Shown: piece after piece, positions 43,457 to 53,491 of the stretch
Position numbering within the stretch: the stretch's first letter is position 1
Layout: each line of letters opens with the position of its first letter
DNA from: an uncultured Gammaproteobacteria bacterium
GTDB taxonomy: Bacteria > Pseudomonadota > Gammaproteobacteria > Steroidobacterales > GCA-2729495
Reading direction: 5' to 3'
Length of the DNA stretch: 64,000 nucleotides
Assembly (NCBI GenBank): GCA_937921935.1
Contig: CAKZWQ010000026.1
Span: 1-64,000, forward strand
Notes under the pieces: model-generated
Told to the model about the DNA's origin: nothing
Seen by the model: the letters and a program-made list of their open reading frames with translations, nothing else
The model's database searches: none
Made by a program: the position numbers and the translations under genes

Positions 43457-44923
43457 ATGGCTATAAAAACTGAAGCAGTTAAAAGCGCTACCCCAGGTAT
43501 TCACGCCAGTGACGCTGCCCTGTCCACACGTCTTGTTGCTTCCGTGTGTGCGTTCATGGATGCCATACAGATTATTGGCTCCGGGCTGCTGATTTTCCTC
43601 TTTTATGTCGCGCCAGATGACCCGGGGAAATCTTCAATCTACCTGGTCACTATCGGATTGGTCGCTTTGCTTAGCTTGCAGGCGTTTCAGTTAGGTGGTC
43701 TCTACCGTTTTACCAGTATTACTGCACCGATCAATCATGTTTTTCGCCTTGGGATTACCGTGGCCGTGATTCTCATGGTGATGCTGGTTGTAGGCTTTGC
43801 GTTGAAAATCTCCGACCAGTTTTCCCGAATCTGGCTGTTTAGCTGGTTCCTGAGCATGCTGATTTTGCTGATCGGCGAGAGGTTTGCCCTTGCTGCCATG
43901 GTTCGGCGCTTTGCCGAGACGGGTCGCATGGGCCGAAATATTCTTATTTACGGGGCCGGCGACCATGCGGAACAGTTAATAAAGCACCTGGATGACCTGA
44001 ACGAGCCCTGGAACAACATTGTGGGTGTTTTCGATGATCGCAATCTCCAACGCGTGGGCCATGACATACGTGGTTATCCCATGCTGGGAGGGCTGGAGGA
44101 ATTACTGCATTGGGCGCGTAAACATCGGGCCGACGATATCCTTGTTGCCATACCCTGGGGAGCTCAGGACCGGATTCTTGAGCTGCTTAGCCAGGTTTCC
44201 TCGCTCCCTGCGAATGTTCGACTGAGTCCGGAGTTTGTAGGCACCAAGCTGCTGCATCGCCAGATCAGTCATCATTACGACGTGCCAATGCTCACCGTTC
44301 TCGATAAGCCTTTGGACGGGCTTGCAGTGCTAAGCAAGCTGATTGTCGATTATGGCTTTGGTGCTGTGGGCTTCCTGCTTGCGCTTCCGACGATGGCTTT
44401 AATAGCCATCGCTATCAAACTGGAGAGTCCCGGGCCCGTTCTTTTCAGGCAAAAGCGCTATGGTTTCAACAATCAGCTCATTGATGTACTGAAGTTTCGC
44501 ACCATGTACATTGATCAGCAGGACGCAGACGCCGAAAAATTGACCGAGCGAGATGATCCGCGTGTGACCCGGGTTGGGGCGATTCTCAGGCGCTTTAGCC
44601 TGGATGAGCTGCCCCAGTTGATTAATGTACTGCGCGGCGAAATGTCGGTCGTCGGCCCACGGCCCCACGCGATAAGAGCCAAAGCGGGAGGCCGCCTGTA
44701 TGAGGAAGTAGTCGACGAGTATGCAGTACGGCACAAGGTAAAGCCTGGTATTACCGGCTGGGCGCAGGTTAACGGCTGGCGTGGTAATACAGAAACGGAA
44801 CAGGATATCCGCGGCAGGGTGGAGCACGATCTTTATTACATTGAAAACTGGTCGTTGATGCTGGACCTGAACATTATTGTCCGAACGTTCTTTACAGTTT
44901 TGGGCGGCCGCAATAGCTTCTAG
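43457..44923 (+). CDS. wcaJ: Undecaprenyl-phosphate glycosyl-1-phosphate transferase (WcaJ-like)
   Basis: This enzyme starts polysaccharide synthesis by moving a sugar-phosphate (often glucose) to undecaprenyl phosphate. The 488-residue protein has an N-terminal group of about four to five membrane helices and a Rossmann-like middle domain (YGAGDHAEQLIKHL). A final reentrant helix and catalytic domain follow, with FRQKRYGFN, LKFRTM, DELPQLINVLRGEMS and VVGPRPHAI. It is convergent with the glycosyltransferase gene. The upstream about 120 bases are AT-rich and divergent from the SMP-30 gene, probably the shared promoter region of both arms. Confidence 0.92.
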   Translation: MAIKTEAVKSATPGIHASDAALSTRLVASVCAFMDAIQIIGSGLLIFLFYVAPDDPGKSSIYLVTIGLVALLSLQAFQLGGLYRFTSITAPINHVFRLGITVAVILMVMLVVGFALKISDQFSRIWLFSWFLSMLILLIGERFALAAMVRRFAETGRMGRNILIYGAGDHAEQLIKHLDDLNEPWNNIVGVFDDRNLQRVGHDIRGYPMLGGLEELLHWARKHRADDILVAIPWGAQDRILELLSQVSSLPANVRLSPEFVGTKLLHRQISHHYDVPMLTVLDKPLDGLAVLSKLIVDYGFGAVGFLLALPTMALIAIAIKLESPGPVLFRQKRYGFNNQLIDVLKFRTMYIDQQDADAEKLTERDDPRVTRVGAILRRFSLDELPQLINVLRGEMSVVGPRPHAIRAKAGGRLYEEVVDEYAVRHKVKPGITGWAQVNGWRGNTETEQDIRGRVEHDLYYIENWSLMLDLNIIVRTFFTVLGGRNSF

Positions 44924-44933
44924 GCCTAAGGCA

Positions 44934-46238
44934 TCAACTTGTGGCGTTTTTCCTTTTGATCGCGTCGATATACACGCCCAGTATCTGATCAACCATTGCT
45001 TCCGCGGTCATTGGCGCAGCCCGCAGCGCTGATCGTGCGCCCATTTCTTTTCGCAGCTCGGTGTTTCCCGCCAGGGTCGCAAGTCTGGAGGCCATTTCAG
45101 ACAGATCATCCTGCTTGACGATAAAGCCCGTCTGGCCGTCTTCGACCATGGCCGAAGCGCCGCCAACCTCTGTCATGACAATGGGCAGTCTGCAGGAGGC
45201 GGCCTCAAGCAGAACATAGGGGAACCCTTCATAGCGGCTGCTCAGGGCAAAAATATCGAAAGCGGGCATCAGGGCAAGGCCATCCTCGGCGCCCGCAAAG
45301 ATCACTCGTCTGGAGATCCCCAGGTTACAGGCAAGATCCTCTGCAGCCTTGCGATCCGGGCCGTCACCGATAATGACCAAGGCCAGTTTTGCCTGGCCTG
45401 GCGCAATCATGGCGAAGGCTCTGATGAGTCGGTCAAAGGCCTTTTGGTGGCCGAGCCTGCCGACGGTCCCGATGACTATCAGATCGTCCTTGAGCCGAAG
45501 GTAATTTCGCGCCCAGTGGCGATCCAGCGATCTCGGCTCCTTGCCTTCCAGCGAGATCCCATTGTGTACAACAGTCAGAGTCTGTGCGGGGATTCCGCAA
45601 AGCATTGCGTGAGTTCGCTCTTCCTCAGAAACGCAGAGGATCTGGTCGGAATACTTTCCCAGATAGCGCTCAATTGCTGCGTACAGCGCGCTTTTGGCGA
45701 ATCCAAGTTCAGGATCCAGGGTCACCATTGCATGGGGTGTATAAAAACAGCAACCCGTAAGTCCGCGGTGCGCGAGCCGAAGCAGAGCGCCCGCTTTGGA
45801 GCTGTGACCATGAAGGATATCAAAGGGGCCATTTTCCTTGATGAGCTGACGTAATTGGCGAACGCTATTAATGTCCCCAAGGCCCGGGTTCCGGCTCATT
45901 GGCAGCTGCAGCAGTTCAATGCCATGCATATTTTCAACGGCAGTCCGAAAGGAACCCTCCGCACGATCCGGCGAGTAGACCAGGCACACGTTGTGATTTC
46001 TCTTTATCAGGCCCTCGGCCAGGTCAATCACGTGTCTCCCGGTTCCACCGCCGGCGGCTTCCAGCACGAGCAAAACTCTCAGGCGCTGCTTCGTTGCCAG
46101 GGGGAGCTTCGGGTCATTGGAATGGAGTGCGGCAAATCGCGGCCTGGACAGCCCATCAGGATCTTCGGCCGGGCGTGCCTGAAGATCAGCCGGCGTAGTA
46201 TTTTTCGAGGTTCCCAGCGTAGACACCCGAATCACCAT
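44934..46238 (-). CDS. Glycosyltransferase family 4
   Basis: The GT4/GT-B enzyme has a glycine-rich N-terminal loop (EAAGGGTGRHV), the DILHGHSSKAG segment and the C-terminal donor-site pattern SSRYEGFPYVLLEA. It probably adds a sugar to the lipid-linked repeat unit. I start it at the ATG at 46238, which overlaps the co-polymerase gene by about 50 bases; GTG at 46226 is also possible. It is the last gene of the polymer-export arm. Confidence 0.85.
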   Translation of the reverse strand: MVIRVSTLGTSKNTTPADLQARPAEDPDGLSRPRFAALHSNDPKLPLATKQRLRVLLVLEAAGGGTGRHVIDLAEGLIKRNHNVCLVYSPDRAEGSFRTAVENMHGIELLQLPMSRNPGLGDINSVRQLRQLIKENGPFDILHGHSSKAGALLRLAHRGLTGCCFYTPHAMVTLDPELGFAKSALYAAIERYLGKYSDQILCVSEEERTHAMLCGIPAQTLTVVHNGISLEGKEPRSLDRHWARNYLRLKDDLIVIGTVGRLGHQKAFDRLIRAFAMIAPGQAKLALVIIGDGPDRKAAEDLACNLGISRRVIFAGAEDGLALMPAFDIFALSSRYEGFPYVLLEAASCRLPIVMTEVGGASAMVEDGQTGFIVKQDDLSEMASRLATLAGNTELRKEMGARSALRAAPMTAEAMVDQILGVYIDAIKRKNATS

Positions 46239-48369
46239 AGCCGTATTGGGCATGCTTGCGAGCATCAACTGCCGAGAGCAAGGTCCCTGCGATAGGCACG
46301 CCCGTTGCATCCAGTTGTTGCACAGCAAGCCGCACTGTCTGCCGGCGAGTTTTGGCCCACCGCACGACGACAAATGCTGCATGGGCGTGTTTGGCGAGTA
46401 TTCTGGCATCGGCCGCGGCCAAAATCGGCGGTGAATCGATGACGATCAGGTCGTATTCCCGGTCCAGCACATCCAGTAGTGCTTCGAGTTTGCTGGAGGC
46501 GAGCAAATTGGAAATATTTGGTGTAGGCCGTCCGGCCGGCAGCAGGGTCAGTCCCGACCACTCGCAAGTCTGCAAAGCATCGTCCAGCTGTGCATTGCCC
46601 ATCAGCACGTCGGTCAGGCCAGGATCTCTGTTCAGGTTCAGCAGGCCATTGCAGGAAGGCCGGCGGGTATCTGCATCAATCAGCAGGACTCTTTCCCCGG
46701 CGGAACTCTGAACAGAGGCCAGGCAGGTAGCTATCGTCGTTTTCCCTTCCTCGGGCACGGCAGAGCTGACCAGGATTCGCTGTGGTCGTCCTTCTGAATA
46801 GGCCAGACCGAGGGTCCAGTTCAAGGTGCGTATTGACTCAGCAAAGGCCGTGTTTGGGTGGCTGGCCACATAGCTGGGCAGGCTATCGAATTCCTTGGGT
46901 AATCCTGCTTTGGGGATGAAGCCTAGGCTGGGGATACCGGTTACTCGCTCAAGTTGTTCGCTGCTGCGGAAGCCTCCGTCCAGCAGCTCCAGAATCAGGA
47001 TTACCATCATTCCGATGATTGTTGCTGCAAGGAAGACCAGGCCAAGCGTAATCCCCGTCTGTGGGAAAGATGGTTCAATTGGGGTATCGGCAGGAGAGAT
47101 AATCCGAGCATCCGGTTGTTGGAAATCTATATCTTCCTGGGAGATGGTTTCTTTCTGGCGAGCCAGCATTGTGGTAAGCAGAGAGCGTCCTGCATCCGCT
47201 TCTCGTTCCAGTGCTCGTAATTGAATTTCGTTTTGATTGGAATCCGCAGCCCGATTTTTTAGCGACCGGAGGCGTTCTTCAACGGCCCTTTCTCTGGCTT
47301 GAGCGGAACTCGCCTTGTTGCGCAGTCCGGCCACAATTTTTCGGACTTCTTCCTCAATACGAAGCTCGAGATTCTCGGCTTCTGCCCGAAGCTGGATCAT
47401 TTTCGGGTGCTTGTCGCCATATTCAGAAGAAAGTTCAGCAACTCTCCGCTGAACTTCGGATTGCTGCTCTCGCAGTCGTTGAATCAGCGTCGAATCAAGA
47501 ACGTCATTTGCGGTGGCCGCGCCACCGGAAGTCGCAAGTAGTCGGTCCACTAGTTGCAGCTCCACCTCCGCCTCCGCCCGATCTGTTTTTGCGATGATAA
47601 GCTGGCTGTTTAGCTCACCGAGTTCTTGCGCAGTCAGGGTGTAGCCCTGGCCCTCAAGCAGGCCAAACTCGCGCCTTGCTTCCTCCACTCGCTGTTCGGC
47701 GACTTCTACTTTCTCGCGCAGTTCATTGACTCTTTCACTCAACCAGCCGCTGGCGCGTTGCGTCCCTTCATACTTTGCCTCCAGTCGGGCAAGAATGTAT
47801 TCCTCCACCAGCGCATTAGCTCCGAGTGCAGCCTTCTGAGGGCTCTCGGATGAAAAGCTAACGGTTATAACGCGCGATTTGTCCTGGGGGAGTACCGAAA
47901 GCCGTTTTAGAAATGCATCAACGACACCGGTGTACTCTAAATCCGGTGCAATGGCGTCGGGTTTCCGTTTGCCGGTATCCGGGTCTAATGCCGAGTTGAA
48001 TTCAGGATCCTGGTCTAAAGCAAGTTTCTGGATGACCCTGTCAGCAAGTGCCCTGGAGGTAAGGACATAGGATTCACTCTTTACTGATTCAGCATCACCT
48101 GAAAGACCGCTGATTACGCTGTCAAACGTCGCGACCGATTGCTGCGGAGTCTCAATCAGTATCATGGTCTCCGCTGAATAGCGTGGCGTCACGATCATCA
48201 AGGCCACGGTAGCCAGAACGAGAGCGGGACCAATTATCCACAGCAGTACGTTCCTTCGCCGACTGATGACAGACAGGATTTCGCCCAGTCCAAGTCCGAG
48301 CTCCTCCTCCCCTGGCCCAAGCATATTCATGGATCTCCCGTCCCTGTTAGAGGCCAGACTATTAAGCAT
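46186..48369 (-). CDS. wzc: Wzc-like polysaccharide co-polymerase/tyrosine kinase
   Basis: The 727-residue protein combines a chain-length (Wzz) domain with two membrane helices (about 40-62 and 440-460), a long coiled coil, and a C-terminal BY-kinase. The kinase Walker A is SSAVPEEGKTT and the second acidic motif is LIVIDSPP. The C-terminal tail has a Tyr cluster (HAQYGYGDSGVY, then EKYY) for autophosphorylation. It should control chain length and export with the Wza-like protein. The start overlaps the upstream stop by one base (TGATG). Confidence 0.93.
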   Translation of the reverse strand: MLNSLASNRDGRSMNMLGPGEEELGLGLGEILSVISRRRNVLLWIIGPALVLATVALMIVTPRYSAETMILIETPQQSVATFDSVISGLSGDAESVKSESYVLTSRALADRVIQKLALDQDPEFNSALDPDTGKRKPDAIAPDLEYTGVVDAFLKRLSVLPQDKSRVITVSFSSESPQKAALGANALVEEYILARLEAKYEGTQRASGWLSERVNELREKVEVAEQRVEEARREFGLLEGQGYTLTAQELGELNSQLIIAKTDRAEAEVELQLVDRLLATSGGAATANDVLDSTLIQRLREQQSEVQRRVAELSSEYGDKHPKMIQLRAEAENLELRIEEEVRKIVAGLRNKASSAQARERAVEERLRSLKNRAADSNQNEIQLRALEREADAGRSLLTTMLARQKETISQEDIDFQQPDARIISPADTPIEPSFPQTGITLGLVFLAATIIGMMVILILELLDGGFRSSEQLERVTGIPSLGFIPKAGLPKEFDSLPSYVASHPNTAFAESIRTLNWTLGLAYSEGRPQRILVSSAVPEEGKTTIATCLASVQSSAGERVLLIDADTRRPSCNGLLNLNRDPGLTDVLMGNAQLDDALQTCEWSGLTLLPAGRPTPNISNLLASSKLEALLDVLDREYDLIVIDSPPILAAADARILAKHAHAAFVVVRWAKTRRQTVRLAVQQLDATGVPIAGTLLSAVDARKHAQYGYGDSGVYAGNLEKYYAG

Positions 48370-48929
48370 CAGAAGAATCTCTCTGGTACGTTGATAACGT
48401 CGCCTGGTTTTAACTGAGTATCAAACTCGACCTCAAGTTCCTTGGCGCCGTCGCTGGTTTCTCTGACGATTGTAATTCGTCCTTTACGTGCGCGATACGT
48501 AAATCCGCCGGCCACGGCGACAGCGTTTACAACCGTCATACCCTTTACGAATGGATAACTGCCCGGCTGAGAGACTTCACCCATGACGTAATACGGGCGA
48601 TAGCTCAGAACCTCCGTACTCACCCTGGGGTTCTTCAGGTAATCTGGTTTGAGAGCGTCTGTAATAGCCAGGCTTAGCTCCTTAGTGGTGCGATCCTTGG
48701 CCTTCATATCACCCACAAGGGGCAGGGATATTCCGCCATCGGCATCGACGGAGAATTCACCTGACAGGTCTTCGTGCCCATATACAGTCACACGAATCTG
48801 GTCCCCGACAGATAGCCTGTAGTCCCCGTTGTCAGTCTGAGCCGTCAGTAGCGGGGACCAAAGGAGGCAAAAAAGAAGTGGCAGGAAGTGAACTGGGCCC
48901 AGACGATTTTTTGATTGCATGGTGTTCAT
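48369..48929 (-). CDS. wza: Short Wza-like polysaccharide export protein
   Basis: This export protein is only 186 residues, half the length of classic Wza (about 380). It has a signal peptide (about 14-31), the Poly_export domain (DYRLSVGDQIRVTVYGHEDLSG) and a single SLBB-like region. It lacks the C-terminal helix that forms Wza's outer-membrane pore and has no lipobox Cys. It therefore needs another outer-membrane channel, likely the beta-barrel encoded directly upstream in the operon. Start and stop overlap neighbours tightly, supporting one operon. Confidence 0.88.
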   Translation of the reverse strand: MNTMQSKNRLGPVHFLPLLFCLLWSPLLTAQTDNGDYRLSVGDQIRVTVYGHEDLSGEFSVDADGGISLPLVGDMKAKDRTTKELSLAITDALKPDYLKNPRVSTEVLSYRPYYVMGEVSQPGSYPFVKGMTVVNAVAVAGGFTYRARKGRITIVRETSDGAKELEVEFDTQLKPGDVINVPERFF

Positions 48930-48942
48930 TCGATCCTCGTTC

Positions 48943-50223
48943 TCAGAGGCTGCCCGTCAGGCTCAGGAATACATCCTGTGCGGTATAGGTTCTGCCGCCG
49001 GCAGAGTCTGGAGATGTGTCCCGGTCGCGGAGGCGGTAACCCAGGTTGACCCGCAAATAGCGGTTCATTTTGTATTCACCGCCAATTTCCAGAAGCCAGA
49101 TATCGTCCTCACGATCGATTCCTTCGAAATCTTCATTGGTGTATTCAAGATCGGCGCTGAGTATCAGATTGCGCGAAAGCTCGTGGTCGCCGCTTACCCC
49201 AAAATTTGTTACGTCGATTCCGGATGCGCCTACAATTGTGGTGCTATCAACTGTTCTGCCACCGCTGAACTCAAGCGTGGTGAGCTGGGTGACGTTCCAT
49301 GTAATCGCGCCTCCGAAAGTGAGCCCATCTGCCTTATCGAACCTGTTGTCGTCATAGTCGCGCTCCAGGTACCCGGCATACACCTCGCCGAAAGTTTTTC
49401 CGGACAGATCCAGCTGGGTTCCTCCGACAAACTCGAAAGCATCCGAGCTGCGCTCAAATCCATCGTTATCGAATTTCTGGTCGTAATCGATTTGATCGAA
49501 GCGAACTTCAGCAAAAACTATATAGTCAGGATTAACCTTGTAGCCCGCTCTGAGTCCCAGCTCGGTTTTGTCGCGGTCTCGATCATCGTTATTAACTTTA
49601 CCGGTATTCGTATCCGTATCGTCGTAGTCCAGTGCCCTGAATCCCGCATCGCCTTTGAGCATTATTCTGCCGGGCATGTAGGTGTAGGCGCCGGTAATGG
49701 CATCCACGGAATATTCAGTTAGCTCAGAGCCTCTGGCATCATCAACAGAGGTCCGATCTTCATGCAGTCGATAGTGCCACGCAGCTCCTTCGATCTGACT
49801 GTCTCTCAAGTCATAGCGCCCGTCTGTCCTGATACGATAATCATCGTATTCTTCTGAAAAATTGTCGCGATACCGTGCGCTATCTGCACCGCCGACTACG
49901 CTAAGACGGTGCCGGGACCAGTTCGAGCGAAGCTCCAGCTCCGGTGATACGACAGTACTCCGGTCTCCGGTTTCGATCTCGTCGTCGGCAAATATATTGT
50001 CGTCGTACCGCGCTGCAACACCAACGCTTGGAAACAAGGTGAATCCACCAAGGGGCAGGCCCTTGGCGTCGAATTCAGGTCTATCACGTGTTGCAACCGT
50101 CTCCGGCCTCTCAAGATCCTGTGCCTGCGCCGTCATAGCGGATGGAAGGCCAAACAGGTAAGCCAGCACACATGCGATGGCGGTGCCTAAGTGTCGTGTT
50201 CTTAGAGTGAGGTGCTGATCCAT
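48943..50223 (-). CDS. Outer-membrane beta-barrel of the polysaccharide locus
   Basis: This 426-residue protein has a signal peptide (about 15-35) and alternating beta-strand patterns along its length. Asp/Arg-rich turns abound, and a terminal strand DVFLSLTGSL ends in a hydrophobic residue. It matches outer-membrane beta-barrel proteins found in exopolysaccharide clusters. It should form the outer-membrane exit for the polymer together with the short Wza-like protein, whose gene follows after 13 bases. Strand count was not computed. Confidence 0.8.
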   Translation of the reverse strand: MDQHLTLRTRHLGTAIACVLAYLFGLPSAMTAQAQDLERPETVATRDRPEFDAKGLPLGGFTLFPSVGVAARYDDNIFADDEIETGDRSTVVSPELELRSNWSRHRLSVVGGADSARYRDNFSEEYDDYRIRTDGRYDLRDSQIEGAAWHYRLHEDRTSVDDARGSELTEYSVDAITGAYTYMPGRIMLKGDAGFRALDYDDTDTNTGKVNNDDRDRDKTELGLRAGYKVNPDYIVFAEVRFDQIDYDQKFDNDGFERSSDAFEFVGGTQLDLSGKTFGEVYAGYLERDYDDNRFDKADGLTFGGAITWNVTQLTTLEFSGGRTVDSTTIVGASGIDVTNFGVSGDHELSRNLILSADLEYTNEDFEGIDREDDIWLLEIGGEYKMNRYLRVNLGYRLRDRDTSPDSAGGRTYTAQDVFLSLTGSL

Positions 50224-50369
50224 AGCCTTCTTGTTATTTTTTTGTCAGAACCCGGTTGGTCAACTCGTGGCCTGTGCCTGTGCTGTACCAGTGGCCACCA
50301 ATCGGGCCTTTCGGACTCAGTGACTAATAGCAATCCTTGCTTTTCAATATCTTATCGTGTGTTTTGTAA

Positions 50370-51623
50370 TTAGAATCGACTTTTGGACATAAGGCGCAAT
50401 TGATTCTGCCTCCTGTCCCTGCGTTCGCTCAGTGCGAGGGAGCATAACAAAGCCAGCAGCAACCATAGATGGCGCCAATGCGTGCTATCGATAAAAAAGC
50501 TTTGCAGCAGGGTACCGGCCGTGCATGCCAGGATCACCGTTGCGTGGGGCCGCAAGGGCCAGTTTCGCGAAACCGTGCTCAACCCACCGATCATGACCCA
50601 GCCAAGGAAAGCGAGCAGGCTCAGTCCGGCCAGCCACCCGCCTTCGGTCAGGGAGTGCAGGTACAGGTTGTGGGTTTCCAGCCCGAATACCTCTTTGCTT
50701 CGTCCCGGCCCAACGCCCAGGGGGTTCTGGCCGATCATTGCCAAGGCCTCAAGCTGGGTGTCGAAACGTCCTCCCTCAGCGGTATCGTACTTTTGCACAA
50801 GTGTCGCCCGCTGGAAAAAACGGTCGCCCACAACATCTGTCGACACCGCCGCAATAATGGCTAAAGCAACGATGGCGCACATGACCGTCCCGGCAAGTAA
50901 CCAGGTGATACGTTGACGATGGGCGGTCGCGGTCCACACGGTGATGCTGACGAACAGCATGAAGCTAACCGAGAAATTAACCCAGGCACCACGCGAGAAA
51001 CTCAACAGGACGCCCATGACGAAAAGCAGGAACAGGGAAAAATAGATAGCAACCTTGCGCCATGGTTGCCCAAGGATCTGGCTAAGGGCATAAATCGCAG
51101 CCGGCACGAGAAAAGGTCCAAAGACGTTTGCGTCCTTGAATGGCCCCTTGGCCCTCAGTCCTCCCTGCCATTGCTCGCCAGGTATCAGGCCCAGGTACTC
51201 CAGTCCGCCCCATAGGGTCGCTATCACGGCAGCTACCATGTATCCCAGCCATATGGCTCTTAACATTTTTTGCGGGTCGATGAGAATGACACTAACCAGC
51301 AGTAGCCAGGTAAGTACCATGTAGAGGCGGATTGAGAGAGAGCGCACCGTCGCGCCTGGATCTTCGCAGGCGATCGCCGCGAGAATATTGCCAGCCACGA
51401 AGCATCCCAGCAGCAGTACCGGAATCTGAAGATCGCGAGGAAACCGATGACCATTCACAAGCACCAGCGCCAGCAGCGCTCCTGCAATCAGGTCATAGGG
51501 TGCGGGCTCTATGAAGACGACAGAGCTCGTCGCCAGCAGGATTGTCACGCAAATTGCTATCCACCCGCTGCGAGGTTCCGCCGATTCGTATTGCCACACT
51601 GAATCGATTGGCTTGCCGGTCAT
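50370..51623 (-). CDS. Wzy-like O-antigen polymerase/ligase
   Basis: The 417-residue membrane protein has about ten to twelve helices and a large periplasmic loop (about 265-320, with GPGRSKEVFGLETHNLYLHSLTEGG). That loop and its HNLYL motif are typical of the O-antigen polymerase/ligase superfamily. It should join repeat units into the polymer. It leads the export arm (Wzy, barrel, Wza, Wzc, GT) and is divergent from the flippase gene. Polymerase is preferred over ligase from context. Confidence 0.85.
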   Translation of the reverse strand: MTGKPIDSVWQYESAEPRSGWIAICVTILLATSSVVFIEPAPYDLIAGALLALVLVNGHRFPRDLQIPVLLLGCFVAGNILAAIACEDPGATVRSLSIRLYMVLTWLLLVSVILIDPQKMLRAIWLGYMVAAVIATLWGGLEYLGLIPGEQWQGGLRAKGPFKDANVFGPFLVPAAIYALSQILGQPWRKVAIYFSLFLLFVMGVLLSFSRGAWVNFSVSFMLFVSITVWTATAHRQRITWLLAGTVMCAIVALAIIAAVSTDVVGDRFFQRATLVQKYDTAEGGRFDTQLEALAMIGQNPLGVGPGRSKEVFGLETHNLYLHSLTEGGWLAGLSLLAFLGWVMIGGLSTVSRNWPLRPHATVILACTAGTLLQSFFIDSTHWRHLWLLLALLCSLALSERRDRRQNQLRLMSKSRF

Positions 51624-51769
51624 TTCGATATTCTTTTATTAGCGGCGCCCTGTAGCTGGGAAAAGAGGCGCAGCTGCCAACTAAGTAGTATTACACTGTG
51701 GACCGTTTCTTTAGAATTGCAAAGTCAACGGACTTAAGTAAAGCATATTGTCTGGCGGCTTTCTAGATT

Positions 51770-53095
51770 ATGACTACTGATGGGCCTGAGCCAGAAAGCG
51801 ATGGCGGTACGCGCTATGCAGAGTTCCGTAATCTGTTGCGCGGATCCGCGTTTATTTTTGGCTGTCGACTCGCTGGTGCTGTAGCGACATTTCTGACCCA
51901 GGTTTTTCTGGCGCGCTGGATGGGCGCGACAGAGTTGGGTTTTTATGTTCTGGCCTTTGCCTGGTGTTTGCTTCTCAGTACCCTGGCAGCAGTTGGTTTG
52001 CAGGTCGGCGCCGTTCGATTTGTTGGCGTTGCAGCAGAAAGAAACCAGCCAGAGGTGATCCGGGGGTTCGTCTACCGCGCGGGGCAAATTACGCTTGGTG
52101 TTGGATCCCTGCTTGCGGTTGTTGGCATTTTCAGCTTGCTGTCAATCGAACAAGTCGTTGATGACGGCATTCTTGTCGCGCTTTGCATTGGCCTGCTGGC
52201 AGTGCCCCTCTTGGGATTGATGTCCCTGTTGACGGGCGTCGCGAATGGTTTCTCAAGTCTCTTGCTTGGTTTTTTTCCATCCAATGTCATACGCCCGCTG
52301 ATTTTTCTTTCTCTTTGCTCCCTGGCCTGGCTATTAACAGAGGACCTGGGTGCCAGCGATGTCATGCTTTTGCAATTGCTGGCCATCGGCAGCGTCAGTC
52401 TCTATATGGTTTGGGGCGTTGGGCGCTTGCTGGCCCGACGCGCCCCCGGACCGGCGGCCACTTACGACACGCGCCACTGGCTAAGGTCATCCGCGCCCCT
52501 GGTGGGCGTGGCGTTGTTTGGCGGCTATTTTCCGGAATTCGTGGTGATTGTCTCCGGTGGCCTGATGAGTCCCGCGGAGATTGCTGTCCTGCATGTCAGC
52601 TACCGGGTGGCCTTGCTGATTACATTTGGCCTGTTTGCCATTGATGCCTATGTTGGACCGAAGATAGCGCAAATGGCTGCGGCTGGAGACATGGAGGGCT
52701 TGCAGAGAGTGACCGTCACGGCTACCAGGTTACGTGCGTGGCCAGCCCTGGGTGCCGTAGTGCTGCTATTTTTCGCCGGCAGACCAATACTCGGATTATT
52801 TGGCCCGGAGTTTTCAGCCGGGTTCCCGGCATTGATTATCCTGGCATGTTCGCAATTGTTGCTTGCCGGCTTTGGTCCCACGACCCGGTTGCTTAGTGTC
52901 ACGGGACATCAGGATCGCTTGTTGCCTGTTTTTGGTCTGGCTCTGCTCATGCTTGTTGTACTGGCCTGGATTCTGGTTCCATTATTCGGCGTTGTTGGAG
53001 CGGCCCTGGCGGTATTTGTTGATACCCTGATGTGGGCCGCCTGGATGCGCCTGATAGTGGTTCAGCAATTGGGGGTTCGTCCGACACCATTCTGA
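51770..53095 (+). CDS. Wzx-type lipid-linked polysaccharide flippase
   Basis: This 441-residue MOP-superfamily protein has about twelve to fourteen helices. It opens with a helix ([20 protein letters not shown]) and has the matching late segment [20 protein letters not shown]. It moves lipid-linked repeats across the inner membrane. It is divergent from the Wzy gene across a 146-base gap. The final helix ([18 protein letters not shown]) is followed by a short tail. Confidence 0.87.
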   Translation: MTTDGPEPESDGGTRYAEFRNLLRGSAFIFGCRLAGAVATFLTQVFLARWMGATELGFYVLAFAWCLLLSTLAAVGLQVGAVRFVGVAAERNQPEVIRGFVYRAGQITLGVGSLLAVVGIFSLLSIEQVVDDGILVALCIGLLAVPLLGLMSLLTGVANGFSSLLLGFFPSNVIRPLIFLSLCSLAWLLTEDLGASDVMLLQLLAIGSVSLYMVWGVGRLLARRAPGPAATYDTRHWLRSSAPLVGVALFGGYFPEFVVIVSGGLMSPAEIAVLHVSYRVALLITFGLFAIDAYVGPKIAQMAAAGDMEGLQRVTVTATRLRAWPALGAVVLLFFAGRPILGLFGPEFSAGFPALIILACSQLLLAGFGPTTRLLSVTGHQDRLLPVFGLALLMLVVLAWILVPLFGVVGAALAVFVDTLMWAAWMRLIVVQQLGVRPTPF

Positions 53096-53166
53096 TTGTC
53101 TCCATATTGCATTCGGTAACGCAGGCTGCGAGCATCAGGGGCGAATTTGCACTCGGATTTTCGTTA

Positions 53167-53487
53167 GTGATAGTAACTACAACCCCGGAAATTATGGGGC
53201 GAAATATTCAGGACTATCTTGGGATTGTGACGGGCGAAGCCGTCATGGGCGCAAATATTTTTCGTGACATGTTTGCTGGCTTGCGGGACATTGTTGGCGG
53301 GCGGTCCGGGTCTTACGAAAAGGAGCTGCGCAAGGCCCGCCAGGTGGCGCTGGATGAAATGACGCAGTGTGCCCGGGACCTGGGCGCGGACGCCGTTGTC
53401 GGCGTTGATCTAGACTATGAGGTCCTTGGTGGCCAGAACGGCATGTTGATGGTCAGTATCAGTGGAACGGCAGTAAAACTGGGGTAG
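53167..53487 (+). CDS. YbjQ/UPF0145-family protein
   Basis: The 106-residue protein is a YbjQ-like heavy-metal-binding-type domain. It opens VIVTTTPEI and includes the [17 protein letters not shown] helix and the ending strand [19 protein letters not shown] start it at the GTG at 53167, as family members begin at this VTTT strand; the longer frame starts inside the flippase gene. Function in bacteria is unclear. It lies 4 bases before the dienelactone hydrolase gene, so the two are in one unit. Confidence 0.82.
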   Translation: MIVTTTPEIMGRNIQDYLGIVTGEAVMGANIFRDMFAGLRDIVGGRSGSYEKELRKARQVALDEMTQCARDLGADAVVGVDLDYEVLGGQNGMLMVSISGTAVKLG

Positions 53488-53491
53488 AACG

